A stretch of 64,000 nt of DNA from an uncultured Woeseiaceae bacterium (GCA_945787845.1 CALZJH010000007.1:186001-250000); one strand, 5' to 3'. Shown: positions 42,393 through 52,249, counted from the stretch's first letter. Notes: a model not told the origin generated them from the sequence alone. Program-made: numbers and translations.

Positions 42393-43826
42393 ATGAATAA
42401 ATTGAGAAAAATCAAAATCTTGTTATTTATCACCAGCGCAGTGGCACTGCCGGCATCCGCCAACGCCGCCACCTTGCTGGAAATTTACCAGCAGGCTCTG
42501 CAGAGCGACCCGTTGATTCATGAGGCAGAAGCACGACGTCTCGCGGCGCTCGAAGCCAAGCCCCAGGCGCGCGGCGCGTACCTGCCGCAGGTTTCGTTCA
42601 GCAGTGGCTACACCATGAACGAGCAGTCCGGACCGGATTTCGCCCAGGTCGACGCGCCGCCTGCACCGCCGGTGGTCGTTACCGCGACCACCGAATCGGA
42701 TGTGCTGGACTGGCGCTTCGATCTTCGCCAGTCCATATTCCGGTGGGACCAGATCGTTAATCTCAGACGTGCCGACAAGCTCGTCGCGAGAGCCGAAGCA
42801 GTACGCGAGGCCGCGCAGCAGGACCTGATCATCCGCGTGGCTCAGCGGTATTTCGACGTCCTCGCTGCAGAAGATGCGCTGACCTCGATCCATGCCGACC
42901 GCACGGCCATTGCACGGCGTCTCGAGCAGGCCAAGCAACGCTTTGAAGTCGGACTGATCGCGATCACGGACGTGCAGGAATCACAGGCCGCCTACGATCA
43001 GTCAGTGGCCGACGAAATCGGCGCCAAGCGACAGCTGGCGACGGCACGTGAGTTCCTGCGCGAAATAACGGGCGAGTACGTCACCCAGCTGTCTGCACCG
43101 AAACCGGATTTTCCGCTGCAGCGCCCCCAGAAATCGGAGCGCGAATGGGTCGACCTGTCGATGAGCCAGAACCTCAACCTCGTCGCCAGCCGGCTCGATG
43201 AAAAGCTGGCCCGCGACGAAATCGCTTTCCGCAGGAACGGCCACTACCCCACGCTTGAGCTCGTCGCCAACACCGGTGAAACCGAGTCCGAGGTCAAGTA
43301 CAGCGCGGCCGGCATTTCACAGCCGACCAGCGACTTTACGAGAACCAGTGACAGCATCGGCATCCAGTTCAGCGTCCCGTTGTTTGCGGGCGGTGGCACA
43401 TCGTCAAGAGTCCGGGAGGCGGTCTACCTCCACCGCGCCAGCCGCGAGCAACTGCAGCGCGTGGCACGCGAAACCGAGCGCCAGTCTCGCGATGCCTACC
43501 TGGGTGTGCTTGCTGAAGAAAGCCGGGTCAAGGCCCTCGACCAAGCTGTCGCGTCAAGCCGCACGGCTCTCGAAGCGACGCAGGCCGGCTTCGATGTCGG
43601 TACGCGTACCATCGTCGACGTCCTGAATTCGCAGTTCGCTTTGTACGCCGCCATCACGAATTACGAAAGAAGCCGGTACGACTATATTCTCAACGTCCTG
43701 CGCCTCAAGCAGGCCGCCGGCACCTTACAAATACAGGACCTCGAGCAAATCGACGCATGGCTGACGGAACGCATGACGCCGGAAGAAGCCTTTGCCGAGG
43801 AGGCTGCGGCCGAGTCGGGCAGCTAG
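42393..43826 (+). CDS. tolC: TolC family outer membrane protein
   Basis: TLLEIYQQALQSDPLIHEAEARRLAALEAKPQARGAYLPQV; VGTRTIVDVLNSQ. Confidence 0.94.
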   Translation: MNKLRKIKILLFITSAVALPASANAATLLEIYQQALQSDPLIHEAEARRLAALEAKPQARGAYLPQVSFSSGYTMNEQSGPDFAQVDAPPAPPVVVTATTESDVLDWRFDLRQSIFRWDQIVNLRRADKLVARAEAVREAAQQDLIIRVAQRYFDVLAAEDALTSIHADRTAIARRLEQAKQRFEVGLIAITDVQESQAAYDQSVADEIGAKRQLATAREFLREITGEYVTQLSAPKPDFPLQRPQKSEREWVDLSMSQNLNLVASRLDEKLARDEIAFRRNGHYPTLELVANTGETESEVKYSAAGISQPTSDFTRTSDSIGIQFSVPLFAGGGTSSRVREAVYLHRASREQLQRVARETERQSRDAYLGVLAEESRVKALDQAVASSRTALEATQAGFDVGTRTIVDVLNSQFALYAAITNYERSRYDYILNVLRLKQAAGTLQIQDLEQIDAWLTERMTPEEAFAEEAAAESGS

Positions 43827-45094
43827 TTCGACGCTCTGTCGACGAGCAGCGGCTCCAGCAGCACCAGGAGCCGCTCGAGCGCCCCCCTGTTCTCGTCCAG
43901 CAGCTGTTGTCCCGCGCGCCCCAGGCTCGCCGCCTGTTCGCGCTCTGACAGCAGCTCGCTGACGGTCTCGACCAGTTCTTTGGGCCCGGCCACGACACGG
44001 CAGGCGCCACGGTCGACGAACAGGTCCGCGATATCCTGACCATTGAAATTGTAGGGCCCCGCCACGATAGGCACGCCCAGAACGGCAGGCTCGAGAAGGT
44101 TGTGCCCACCGATTGGCACGAGACTGCCCGCGACAAAGGCAACGTCGCTGGCGGCATAAAAATGCGGCACTTCGCCCATCGTGTCGCATAGGAAAACGGA
44201 CGCGTCGCCCGCGGGGCGATTTTCTGTCCTGGCAACCAGGCTGAAGCCCCGCTTTACAGTGAGTTCACGGACCGGGGAAAAGCGCTCAGGATGGCGCGGG
44301 ACCAGTACCAGCAGGAGATCGGGGTGGCGTGCAAGCAAGTCGCGATGCACGTCGAGCACGATGTCCTCTTCGCCCTCATGCGTGCTGGCGGCTATCCAGA
44401 CCGGTCGATCACCGAACAGTTCGGCACGCAGGTTCCTGCCCTCTTGCAACACGGCCGGGTCGGCCTCGACATCAAACTTGATGTTGCCCATGACACAGGT
44501 GCGTGCCGGGTTCGCACCCAGCGCCAGGAATCGGTCCGCGTCCACCTGGCTCTGGGCGGCGATAATAATGCCGTGTGACAGGGTTTCACGAATGAGCGGC
44601 AGAAGTTTGCGGTATCCCGGCACCGAACGCGGCGAAATCCTCGCGCTGACGAGAATCAGCGGAATGTCGCGAACACCACTACCGCGATAAAGATTGGGCC
44701 AGATCTCGGTTTCCATAATGAGCGCCGCCTGCGGATTCACGTTGCGATAGAAGTTGCGCACCGCATTCGGGAATTCAAACGGGATGAAACAGTGCTGCAC
44801 CGTGTCGCCGAACAGTCTCCTGACACGGTTTGCCCCGGTCGGGGTCACGGTCGTGATCAGGAGGCTACGATCCGGGTGGCGCTCCTGCAGCGCGCGGATC
44901 AAAGGCGCCGCAGCCTGCACTTCGCCGACCGACACGGCGTGGACCCAGATACAGCGGTCGATTTTCGGAAAGCCGAAGCCGAAGCGCTGGCCGAGCCGCT
45001 CAAAGTAGGTGCGGTTGCCGAAGCCGCGCACCACCCAGTAGCACGCGAACGGAATCAGCAGGAGGTAGGTGAGCAGGTTGTATAGGAAGCGCAC
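43823..45094 (-). CDS. waaA: 3-deoxy-D-manno-octulosonic acid transferase
   Basis: CIWVHAVSVGEVQAAAPLIRAL; METEIWPNL; SLVPIGGHNLLEPA. Confidence 0.96.
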   Translation of the reverse strand: MRFLYNLLTYLLLIPFACYWVVRGFGNRTYFERLGQRFGFGFPKIDRCIWVHAVSVGEVQAAAPLIRALQERHPDRSLLITTVTPTGANRVRRLFGDTVQHCFIPFEFPNAVRNFYRNVNPQAALIMETEIWPNLYRGSGVRDIPLILVSARISPRSVPGYRKLLPLIRETLSHGIIIAAQSQVDADRFLALGANPARTCVMGNIKFDVEADPAVLQEGRNLRAELFGDRPVWIAASTHEGEEDIVLDVHRDLLARHPDLLLVLVPRHPERFSPVRELTVKRGFSLVARTENRPAGDASVFLCDTMGEVPHFYAASDVAFVAGSLVPIGGHNLLEPAVLGVPIVAGPYNFNGQDIADLFVDRGACRVVAGPKELVETVSELLSEREQAASLGRAGQQLLDENRGALERLLVLLEPLLVDRASN

Positions 45095-45106
45095 GACCGG
45101 CTCGGG

Positions 45107-46528
45107 CTATTCGTCGCCCAGCCTGTCGATGATGCGACTGGATGAGTGACCGTCACGGAATGCGAGTACCCGAACTTCACCGCCATTCTGCAGCACCTCG
45201 CGAGCACCGACGATTTCCTCGGGCCGGTAGTCACCGCCCTTGACGAGAACATCCGGCAACACCGCTTCGATCAGCCTGGCGGGCGTGTCCTCCGCGAATG
45301 GGACGACCCAGTCGACCGCAGCCAACCCGGCCAGCACCAGCAAGCGGTCTTCCAGTGCATTGATCGGCCGGGACTCGCCTTTGAGCCGGCGTACCGAGTC
45401 GTCGTCGTTGACGGCGACGATCAGCCGATCGCCAAGGCTCTTAGCCTCTTCGAGATAGGCCACGTGACCCGCATGCAAGACGTCGAAACAACCATTGGTC
45501 ATGATGACGCGCTCATTACGACCGTGGGACTCGGCGACCAGTGCCAGAAGCGCCTCAAGGTCGACCAGTCCCCGTCCACCCTGGCCACGCTGGTGCAATG
45601 CGGCGGAAATTTCGCCGGGTGTGACGGTCGCCACGCCGATCTTCCGGACGACAAGCCCGGCCGCGATATTGGCGAGCGCCGCCGCGGCTCCGAGTCCCTG
45701 GCCACTGGCCAGCGCCGCCGCGAGCGTCGCGATAACCGTATCGCCCGCGCCCGTCACGTCAAACACTTCGCGGGCCTGCGTTGACAGGAACAGGGGCTCC
45801 GCACCGGACTCGACCAGCAGCATGCCTTTCTCGCTGCGGGTCACGAGGAGCGCATCGAGTTGCAGCGAATCCATCATTGAGCGCGCGCGCTCGACCAGTT
45901 CTTCATCCGAACTGCTGGGTCCGGCCACGGCCTCAAACTCGGACTGGTTTGGCGTAATTAACGACGCACCGCGATACTTCTCGAAGTCTGTGCCTTTCGG
46001 GTCCACGAGGACGGGCACACCGGCGTCGCGACACGCCGCGATCATGGCGCGAACGTCAGACAAGGCGCCCTTACCATAGTCGGACAAGACCACGGCGCCC
46101 GCCCCTTCGAGCGTCTTGCTGAGCGCGTCGACCATCGCATCGCCGGGCATCGCCTGCGCTTTCTCTTCGTCGAGGCGAATGAGCTGCTGGCCCCGACTCT
46201 GAACGCGCGTCTTGGTAATCGTCGGCCGGTCGGCAGCCGTTGCAAAGCGGCACTCGATACCGCGGTCGCTCAGGATGGATGCCAAAGAATCGGCGGCCGC
46301 GTCCTTACCGACAACGCCGACAAGGCTGGTCGATACGCCGAGGGCCGCGAGATTCACCGCGACGTTGGCCGCGCCGCCAGGTCGATCGTCGGTTTCGTGC
46401 ACGTGCACGACGGGCACGGGAGCTTCGGGCGAGATGCGACCCGTGGAGCCGAACAGGTAACGATCGAGCATGACGTCGCCGGCAACGACGACGCGGGTCG
46501 ATGAGAAATCAGGAATCGAGATAGTCAC
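45107..46528 (-). CDS. hldE: Bifunctional D-glycero-beta-D-manno-heptose-7-phosphate kinase / 1-phosphate adenylyltransferase
   Basis: VVVAGDVMLDRYLFGSTGRISPEAPVPV; TNGCFDVLHAGHVAYLEEA. Confidence 0.97.
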   Translation of the reverse strand: MTISIPDFSSTRVVVAGDVMLDRYLFGSTGRISPEAPVPVVHVHETDDRPGGAANVAVNLAALGVSTSLVGVVGKDAAADSLASILSDRGIECRFATAADRPTITKTRVQSRGQQLIRLDEEKAQAMPGDAMVDALSKTLEGAGAVVLSDYGKGALSDVRAMIAACRDAGVPVLVDPKGTDFEKYRGASLITPNQSEFEAVAGPSSSDEELVERARSMMDSLQLDALLVTRSEKGMLLVESGAEPLFLSTQAREVFDVTGAGDTVIATLAAALASGQGLGAAAALANIAAGLVVRKIGVATVTPGEISAALHQRGQGGRGLVDLEALLALVAESHGRNERVIMTNGCFDVLHAGHVAYLEEAKSLGDRLIVAVNDDDSVRRLKGESRPINALEDRLLVLAGLAAVDWVVPFAEDTPARLIEAVLPDVLVKGGDYRPEEIVGAREVLQNGGEVRVLAFRDGHSSSRIIDRLGDE

Positions 46529-46588
46529 GCGGGCAATCTATCAGATTGAGCGCGCCGCAGCAGCTAGCCAGCCGCTCGTATCGTCGTC

Positions 46589-46649
46589 TCAGGCTAGCCG
46601 CACTTTGAATCGCCGCAACTGAGGCACGTCATGCACCCGTCCATCATGG
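46589..46649. repeat. Left copy of direct repeat flanking the PKD/HTCS segment (att-like)
   Basis: TCAGGCTAGCCGCACTTTGAATC core identical to 52430..52452. Confidence 0.88.
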
Positions 46650-46650
46650 C
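46594..46650 (-). pseudogene. Displaced 3'-end remnant of nrdJb (encodes MMDGCMTCLSCGDSKCG-stop)
   Basis: Translation identical to the last 17 residues of NrdJb at 52435; 23 bp perfect DNA identity (46589..46611 = 52430..52452) and about 52/61 identity over the whole aligned block, constant offset 5841. Confidence 0.9.
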
Positions 46651-46656
46651 GAAGAT

Positions 46657-46812
46657 TCAAGCGCCTGAACGACAAGGGGCGGGCCGGCGCCACCAGATGG
46701 CAGCCTCGATCTTCGCGGGGGGTGCCGGCACTCTCTCATACACACAGCGGATACGGCCAGCAGGTTCTGAGGTCAATTCAAACTTGCTGGCCGCACCGCT
46801 GCGGCATTTCAT
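46657..46812 (-). CDS. Small hypothetical ORF (51 aa), coding status uncertain
   Basis: ATG..TGA open frame MKCRSGAASKFELTSEPAGRIRCVYERVPAPPAKIEAAIWWRRPAPCRSGA immediately 5' of the nrdJb remnant. Confidence 0.25.
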   Translation of the reverse strand: MKCRSGAASKFELTSEPAGRIRCVYERVPAPPAKIEAAIWWRRPAPCRSGA

Positions 46813-46866
46813 GACTAGCGCTTCGTGATCGCTACCGGAGAGCGATATTCATGGTTTTTTCAAGGA

Positions 46867-47775
46867 TCAGTGGGCCCAGGGGCCGCCTCCTCCACCGGTG
46901 CACTGTTCTGCAGTGAACGTCTTCTTGCGTGACGGGCCACAGGTCGATTCAGCCGATGTAAGGCAGCCTCGAACCTCGACTGTATGACTGGAACCAGCAG
47001 TCAGCCATGGTAAGACTTCATAGTTGTCAACCTGGTACTCCACAGCCTGATTGTCGAATTTGTAATAGAAGATACTGGTCGGCTGAGGACCCGAACCCGG
47101 AGACCAGGTCAGCAGATGGCTAGCGGTCATGCCATAGCATCCGGTGAACTCTTCCAGAATCAACGACGGCCGGCCCGGCAGGTTGGGATTGTCAGTCAAG
47201 GTTATGGTTTCGGTGTGGCTGTCCTGACGCCCGTTTGCGTCGCTTATCGTGAGCGTAACGTTGTAGGTCCCAGCCAGATTGTACTGATGTGTCGGCGACG
47301 TCGCCGCGCTCGTCGTGTTATCGCCAAAATCCCAGAGATAAGTGCGGGGAAAGGCGCCGCCGGAGACTGAAGCCGAGAAAGTCAGGTCAGTCAGATTCCA
47401 GAGACTGCCGTTAACACTGACTGAATTGACCGACGGCAATTCATAAGCGTCCACAATGTGCCAGCAGTATCCCTGACCGACTGCCCAAGCGCCAAGTTGC
47501 CAACGGCCGCTGCTAGGTATGGGAATAATGCCAGCGTTGGTGCCGGCCGGAACGTTATATGCCAAATCGACGAAGGGCCCGTAGTTGAAACTGTAAAAGA
47601 AGTTTGCTGTTTCATCGACGGCCATTACCAAGTTGTCTCCTACGTAGTAGTTGTTCTGTGGAGAGACCATGTTATTGGAGAACCCCAGACCAAAGGGGGA
47701 TTCACAAAATGCATCGGCGAATGCATTAGTCGAGCCAAACAACAGAATCACAAACGCTAGAAGTTTCTGTTTCAT
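46867..47775 (-). CDS. Secreted PKD-domain protein
   Basis: Signal peptide MKQKLLAFVILLFGSTNAFA; PRTYLWDFGDNTTSAATSPTHQYNLAGTYNVTLTISDANG PKD repeat. Confidence 0.85.
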   Translation of the reverse strand: MKQKLLAFVILLFGSTNAFADAFCESPFGLGFSNNMVSPQNNYYVGDNLVMAVDETANFFYSFNYGPFVDLAYNVPAGTNAGIIPIPSSGRWQLGAWAVGQGYCWHIVDAYELPSVNSVSVNGSLWNLTDLTFSASVSGGAFPRTYLWDFGDNTTSAATSPTHQYNLAGTYNVTLTISDANGRQDSHTETITLTDNPNLPGRPSLILEEFTGCYGMTASHLLTWSPGSGPQPTSIFYYKFDNQAVEYQVDNYEVLPWLTAGSSHTVEVRGCLTSAESTCGPSRKKTFTAEQCTGGGGGPWAH

Positions 47776-47900
47776 AGGTTTTCCTTTCTGGTTGGATGAT
47801 TTTCAAAACGAGATCAGCGCTGCCGCTATTCCAGGCAGTCATAAACGATTTGGAACAGGTCAATTCAAGCCTGCAACGGCATCCAACGACACAACATATG

Positions 47901-47926
47901 GGACAAAATTCTCACGAATCGGGACT
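47901..47926. promoter_or_regulatory. Candidate regulator-binding direct repeat (GGGAC-N16-GGGAC)
   Basis: gggacaaaattctcacgaatcgggac; GGGAC half-sites 21 bp apart in the divergent intergenic region. Confidence 0.4.
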
Positions 47927-48154
47927 AGAGTTTCGGGTTGCGCGCGCCAAGAACGGGCCGATGGTTGGTCATAAGCGGTTAGAATCAATAGAAAAGCACT
48001 GAATAACGAACCGCTCTCGGCTTGACTTCACTCGCAGTCGAGAAAAGACGTCCTGCGTCGCACGCGTGGTGTACCCGCAATATTCCATCTGGTAATTTTG
48101 TTACACATATGTAGGGTCGCGAAGAAATACCGTCAAAGACCCTGCTTCAACAGG

Positions 48155-51100
48155 ATGAAGATGAAGTTTCGCTGCGGACTGATTGCGATTTTGTGCATTG
48201 CGTTATCTGAAACGACGCATGCCACCACGTACCGGTTCGAGGCGTTCGACTACGACTCTCACTACGTCTCCATTCGGGTCGATGCCGTCGCGCGAGGTGA
48301 GGACGGCTATGTCTGGATAGCCACCAACACCGGCCTGCAGCGCTTCGATGGCCGCTGGATCAAGCTCTTCAAACACTCCGATGAGCCAGGCTCTGTATCC
48401 AATAACCATGTACTGGACGTCATCTACGACGCGTCAGGTACTCTGTGGGCCGCAACCGAGGACGGCCTGAATCGGTTCGACCCACAGACCGAAACGTTTC
48501 AACAATTCCTGCATGACCCGGCCGATCCGTCCTCGATACCCGGCAAGACGGTCCGTTCCCTCGCCGTCGACAGCGCGGGCGTTCTCTGGCTGGCAACCGA
48601 CGGCGGTCTTGCTCGATTCGATGCTGAAACGGAGACATTCGCTCGTTACGTCCACGATCCGAGTAATCCGTCCACGCTCTCGGAAAACCTGATCATCAGA
48701 ATCGCCGTCGACGCAGAGGACAATGTCTGGGCATTGGCGAACGGCACGGGAGTCAATCACCTCAATGCGGACACCGGCGAAGTGACTCGATATCTGCCTG
48801 GCGCTGCGCAACATCGGGTCGACGATCGCCGAGCCCGATCCGTGGGCATCGGCGCCGACGGCTCTGTATGGATCGGCTATCGCGACGGCGACCTCGCGTT
48901 TCTGGACCGGGTGTCCGGAAACTTTCTGAAGTACACCGAATCCGTTGGTGACGTGGCGCCATTCAATGTGTCGGCGATCACGCCCCTGAGCGACGGCAAA
49001 CTCATGCTCGGCACTGTGAACCGGGGTCTGTTTGTGCTCGATCCGGCCGGCCAGGAGGACCTCGAGTGGGTGCCGCCCTCCTCTACGAATCCGGACGGCA
49101 TGCGAGCGAGCCATGTCGAAGATATCTTCGAAGACGCCGAAAGCAACATCTGGATCGCAACAATCGAGCACGGCCTGTACTTCCTTCGCAACGCTTACCG
49201 TTCGAAGAGCGCGCTTTCGCAATACTCCGCCGCGTGGAATCGTTTGCCGGACGATCTTGTTTGGAGCGTCTATGAGGATTCGGCCGGCCGGCTCTGGGTC
49301 GGGACGAATACAGAGGGTGTGGTGGTGCTGGACCGGGGAAACCGCGAGGCGCGCCATTATCGCCATGACCCTGCCGATCCGAGTTCGCTCAGCGGCAACC
49401 TTGTGCTTGATGTTTTCGAAGATAGCGACGGCTCTGTCTGGCTCGGGACAGGCGGTGGACTTAGCCGCTTCGATCCTGAGACCGAGACTTTCGAGCGGTT
49501 TTTCGAAGACGCAGATCATCCTCTTGCCTCCTACATGGTGGCCGAGCTATTCGAGGATAGCGAGGGTGGGCTTTGGGCAACCACGCTTGGCGGTGGGCTG
49601 GCGAGATTTATCGGGGACGAGCAGCAGATTTTTCAGCGCCAGGAGCAAGGCAATTCGATTTCCCATAACTACGTGACCAGCGTCGCCGAGTCCGCCGATG
49701 GAGTCATTTGGATAGGCACGCGTGACGGGCTCGACAGGCTCGAACTTGCTACCGGTGCGATCTCGAATTTCGATCTCCCGGATAACTGGGTTCTGTCGCT
49801 GCACTACAGCGCAAAGTCCGACAGAATGCTGGCGGGTACGGGAAACGGCCTGGTGTTTCTCGACCCGGGCTCCGGAGAACGAGCCCTGCAGGACATTACC
49901 GACCAGATTCCTCCTACCCAGGTCTTCTGCATTCTCGAAGTCGAGGACAGCTATATTCTGGGCACCGGTTTCGGGATCGTGACGATCGCTCCGCAGAATA
50001 TCGTGGAGAAATTCACGTGGTTTCATGGGATTCAGGCCGGATACAACCTGAATGCCTGCGACCAGGGCGCCGACTCGACGCTGTACTTCGGCGGCAACAA
50101 AGGTGTCGACTATTTTCGGCCGGACGAACTGAAGCTGAGCGATCATAAGCCGGTCGTTCACATCACCGGAGTGCGCCTGCAACCTCGCGACGGCTCCGCT
50201 GCGGAGTCCCTGCCGATGATTGGACCAGCGCCAGAGCTGGCACATGATCAGAACGATCTTCGTATCAACTTCACAGGAATCTACTTCGCGAATACCAAGG
50301 GATTGACTTATCGCCATCGACTGCTGGGACTGAGCGACGCATGGACGGTGCAGGACAAGGGAGATCCGTTTGTTTTGTCGCGGCTGGTGCCGGACAGCGT
50401 TGCGACTTACATGAACCTTGCGGCTGGCGACTACACGTTCGAAGTGCAGTATCAGTCGGTCGACGGAGCTGTCTCCGACACGGCGCGCTACACCTTTGCC
50501 ATCCTGCCAGCCTGGTGGGAAACGACGCTGGCGAAGCTGGTGTATGTCCTCGCCGCCATACTGTTGCTGACCGCGTTCGTCCGCTGGCGTACCCGCCAAT
50601 CGGAACGCGAACGGCGCGTGCTCGATCGCCTGGTGAAGGAGCGCACGGTCGAACTGAACCGCATGGCGCAGAGAGCTGCATCGCTCGCACAGCAAAAGAC
50701 CCGCTTGTTTGCCAATGTGTCTCACGAATTCCGTACACCGCTGACGCTCATCATCAATCCGATCACAACCATGCTGGAAAAGACAAATGACGCCGACGCC
50801 CGGCACCGGTTGGACGCCGTAAAGCGCAATGCGATGCGCCTGCTGGGTATGGTCGATCGCATGGTGACGTTCTCACAGCTCGACGCGGAAGCCAGGTCCC
50901 CTCGGGTCCTGTACGACGTCAATGCCGCCGTGACGCAGGTGTGCGATGGCTTCGAGACGGTGGCCAATGAGCAAAGCATTCAGCTGACCATCCGCGGAAC
51001 CGATCCGGTTTATGTCAGCCTCACAGAAGACTCCCTGGAGCAGATCGTCACCAATCTCGTTTCCAACGCTCTGAAGTACACCGAATCCGGGGGTGAGGTC

Positions 51101-52249
51101 ACTGTGTCCGTGCGGTTCGATAATCCCGACGTCGTCATCGAGGTTCGCGATACCGGCATCGGCATCAGCGAAGACAGGCAGACTGAGATATTCGAGCGTT
51201 TCCATCGCATCGAGTCCGAGCGGACCAGTCAGGTGCCGGGCACGGGGCTCGGCCTCGCCGTCGTTGCCGAGCTCGTCAAAGCCAATGGCGGCAGGATCGA
51301 GGTTGTGAGCACCCCGGGGGTCGGCAGCGCTTTCTCCGTCAATCTGCCCGGCGCGACCTCGTTCATTCCGGCCGACAGCGATCTGAAGCAGACCTTCAAT
51401 GGCCGGTTCGTCGAGCTCGAGCGACTCAGCATCATTCGGTCAGCGGAGTCGAGCCCTTCGCCCGAGGTCGCGCCTACCGACGATTCGGGTTCGCGCATCC
51501 TCGTCATTGAGGACAATGCGGAGATGCGTGAGTACGTGGTCGGGCTGCTTAGCGAGAAGTACGCCTGCTATTCCGCGAGCAACGGCACCGCGGGACTCGA
51601 TCTGGCGCAGGAGTGCATTCCGGACCTGATCGTCAGCGACGTGATGATGGCCGGCATGGACGGTTACGAAGTCGTGCATGCGCTGCGTGATGACGTGCGC
51701 ACGTCGCACATTCCGATCATCCTGCTGACGGCGAAATCAGATCATCAGAGCCGGATTGCCGGCTGGCTCGAAAACGTCGACGACTACATCGTCAAGCCGT
51801 TCGACCCCGAAGAGCTGGTTTATCGCATCGACAGCCTGCTGTCAGTTCGCGAACTGCTGCGCAAGCGCTTTGGTGCGGGCCTGAGCAAGGAAGATCCGGA
51901 GGACTCGCCAATCGTCACCGAGATGCGGCCAAAGGATCGAGATTTCCTGCAGAAGTTCGAGGCTATTGTTGCCAAACACTACGCCGATCACGATTTTCGC
52001 AGGTCGACCGCTGCCTCGCTGATGGCCGTCAGCGAACGCCAGCTGAACCGCAAGCTCAGCGCGCTCGTGGATCACAATTTCTCGGACTACGTGCGCAAAT
52101 ACCGTTTGAGGCAGTCGCTCAGCCTGCTCGATGAGGGACTGCAAGTCGCACAGGTAAGTGAGCGCGTTGGATTTTCAAACGCGAATTACTTCAGCTCGTG
52201 TTTCCGAGCCGAGTACGGCCAGACCGCGAAGTCTTACCAGATGCGCTAG
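48155..52249 (+). CDS. Hybrid two-component system: periplasmic beta-propeller/Y_Y_Y sensor, histidine kinase, receiver, AraC-type HTH
   Basis: Reg_prop repeats (GYVWIATNTGLQRFDG), Y_Y_Y region, TM, FANVSHEFRTPLTLI, GTGLGLAVVAELV, ILVIEDNAEMREYV...VSDVMMAGMDG...KPFD, C-terminal AraC HTH RVGFSNANYFSSCFRAEYG; probable start MKMKFRCGLIAIL. Confidence 0.94.
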   Translation: MKMKFRCGLIAILCIALSETTHATTYRFEAFDYDSHYVSIRVDAVARGEDGYVWIATNTGLQRFDGRWIKLFKHSDEPGSVSNNHVLDVIYDASGTLWAATEDGLNRFDPQTETFQQFLHDPADPSSIPGKTVRSLAVDSAGVLWLATDGGLARFDAETETFARYVHDPSNPSTLSENLIIRIAVDAEDNVWALANGTGVNHLNADTGEVTRYLPGAAQHRVDDRRARSVGIGADGSVWIGYRDGDLAFLDRVSGNFLKYTESVGDVAPFNVSAITPLSDGKLMLGTVNRGLFVLDPAGQEDLEWVPPSSTNPDGMRASHVEDIFEDAESNIWIATIEHGLYFLRNAYRSKSALSQYSAAWNRLPDDLVWSVYEDSAGRLWVGTNTEGVVVLDRGNREARHYRHDPADPSSLSGNLVLDVFEDSDGSVWLGTGGGLSRFDPETETFERFFEDADHPLASYMVAELFEDSEGGLWATTLGGGLARFIGDEQQIFQRQEQGNSISHNYVTSVAESADGVIWIGTRDGLDRLELATGAISNFDLPDNWVLSLHYSAKSDRMLAGTGNGLVFLDPGSGERALQDITDQIPPTQVFCILEVEDSYILGTGFGIVTIAPQNIVEKFTWFHGIQAGYNLNACDQGADSTLYFGGNKGVDYFRPDELKLSDHKPVVHITGVRLQPRDGSAAESLPMIGPAPELAHDQNDLRINFTGIYFANTKGLTYRHRLLGLSDAWTVQDKGDPFVLSRLVPDSVATYMNLAAGDYTFEVQYQSVDGAVSDTARYTFAILPAWWETTLAKLVYVLAAILLLTAFVRWRTRQSERERRVLDRLVKERTVELNRMAQRAASLAQQKTRLFANVSHEFRTPLTLIINPITTMLEKTNDADARHRLDAVKRNAMRLLGMVDRMVTFSQLDAEARSPRVLYDVNAAVTQVCDGFETVANEQSIQLTIRGTDPVYVSLTEDSLEQIVTNLVSNALKYTESGGEVTVSVRFDNPDVVIEVRDTGIGISEDRQTEIFERFHRIESERTSQVPGTGLGLAVVAELVKANGGRIEVVSTPGVGSAFSVNLPGATSFIPADSDLKQTFNGRFVELERLSIIRSAESSPSPEVAPTDDSGSRILVIEDNAEMREYVVGLLSEKYACYSASNGTAGLDLAQECIPDLIVSDVMMAGMDGYEVVHALRDDVRTSHIPIILLTAKSDHQSRIAGWLENVDDYIVKPFDPEELVYRIDSLLSVRELLRKRFGAGLSKEDPEDSPIVTEMRPKDRDFLQKFEAIVAKHYADHDFRRSTAASLMAVSERQLNRKLSALVDHNFSDYVRKYRLRQSLSLLDEGLQVAQVSERVGFSNANYFSSCFRAEYGQTAKSYQMR

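Noticed and set aside
46790-46805. GCCGCA-ccgc-TGCGGC hairpin in the island left end
   Set aside because: 6-bp stem without a T-tract and not repeated elsewhere in the window; chance in GC-rich DNA.
46768-47870. 12-bp direct repeat AGGTCAATTCAA inside the island (near 46770 and 47857)
   Set aside because: About one 12-mer coincidence is expected in a segment of this size; no extended similarity.
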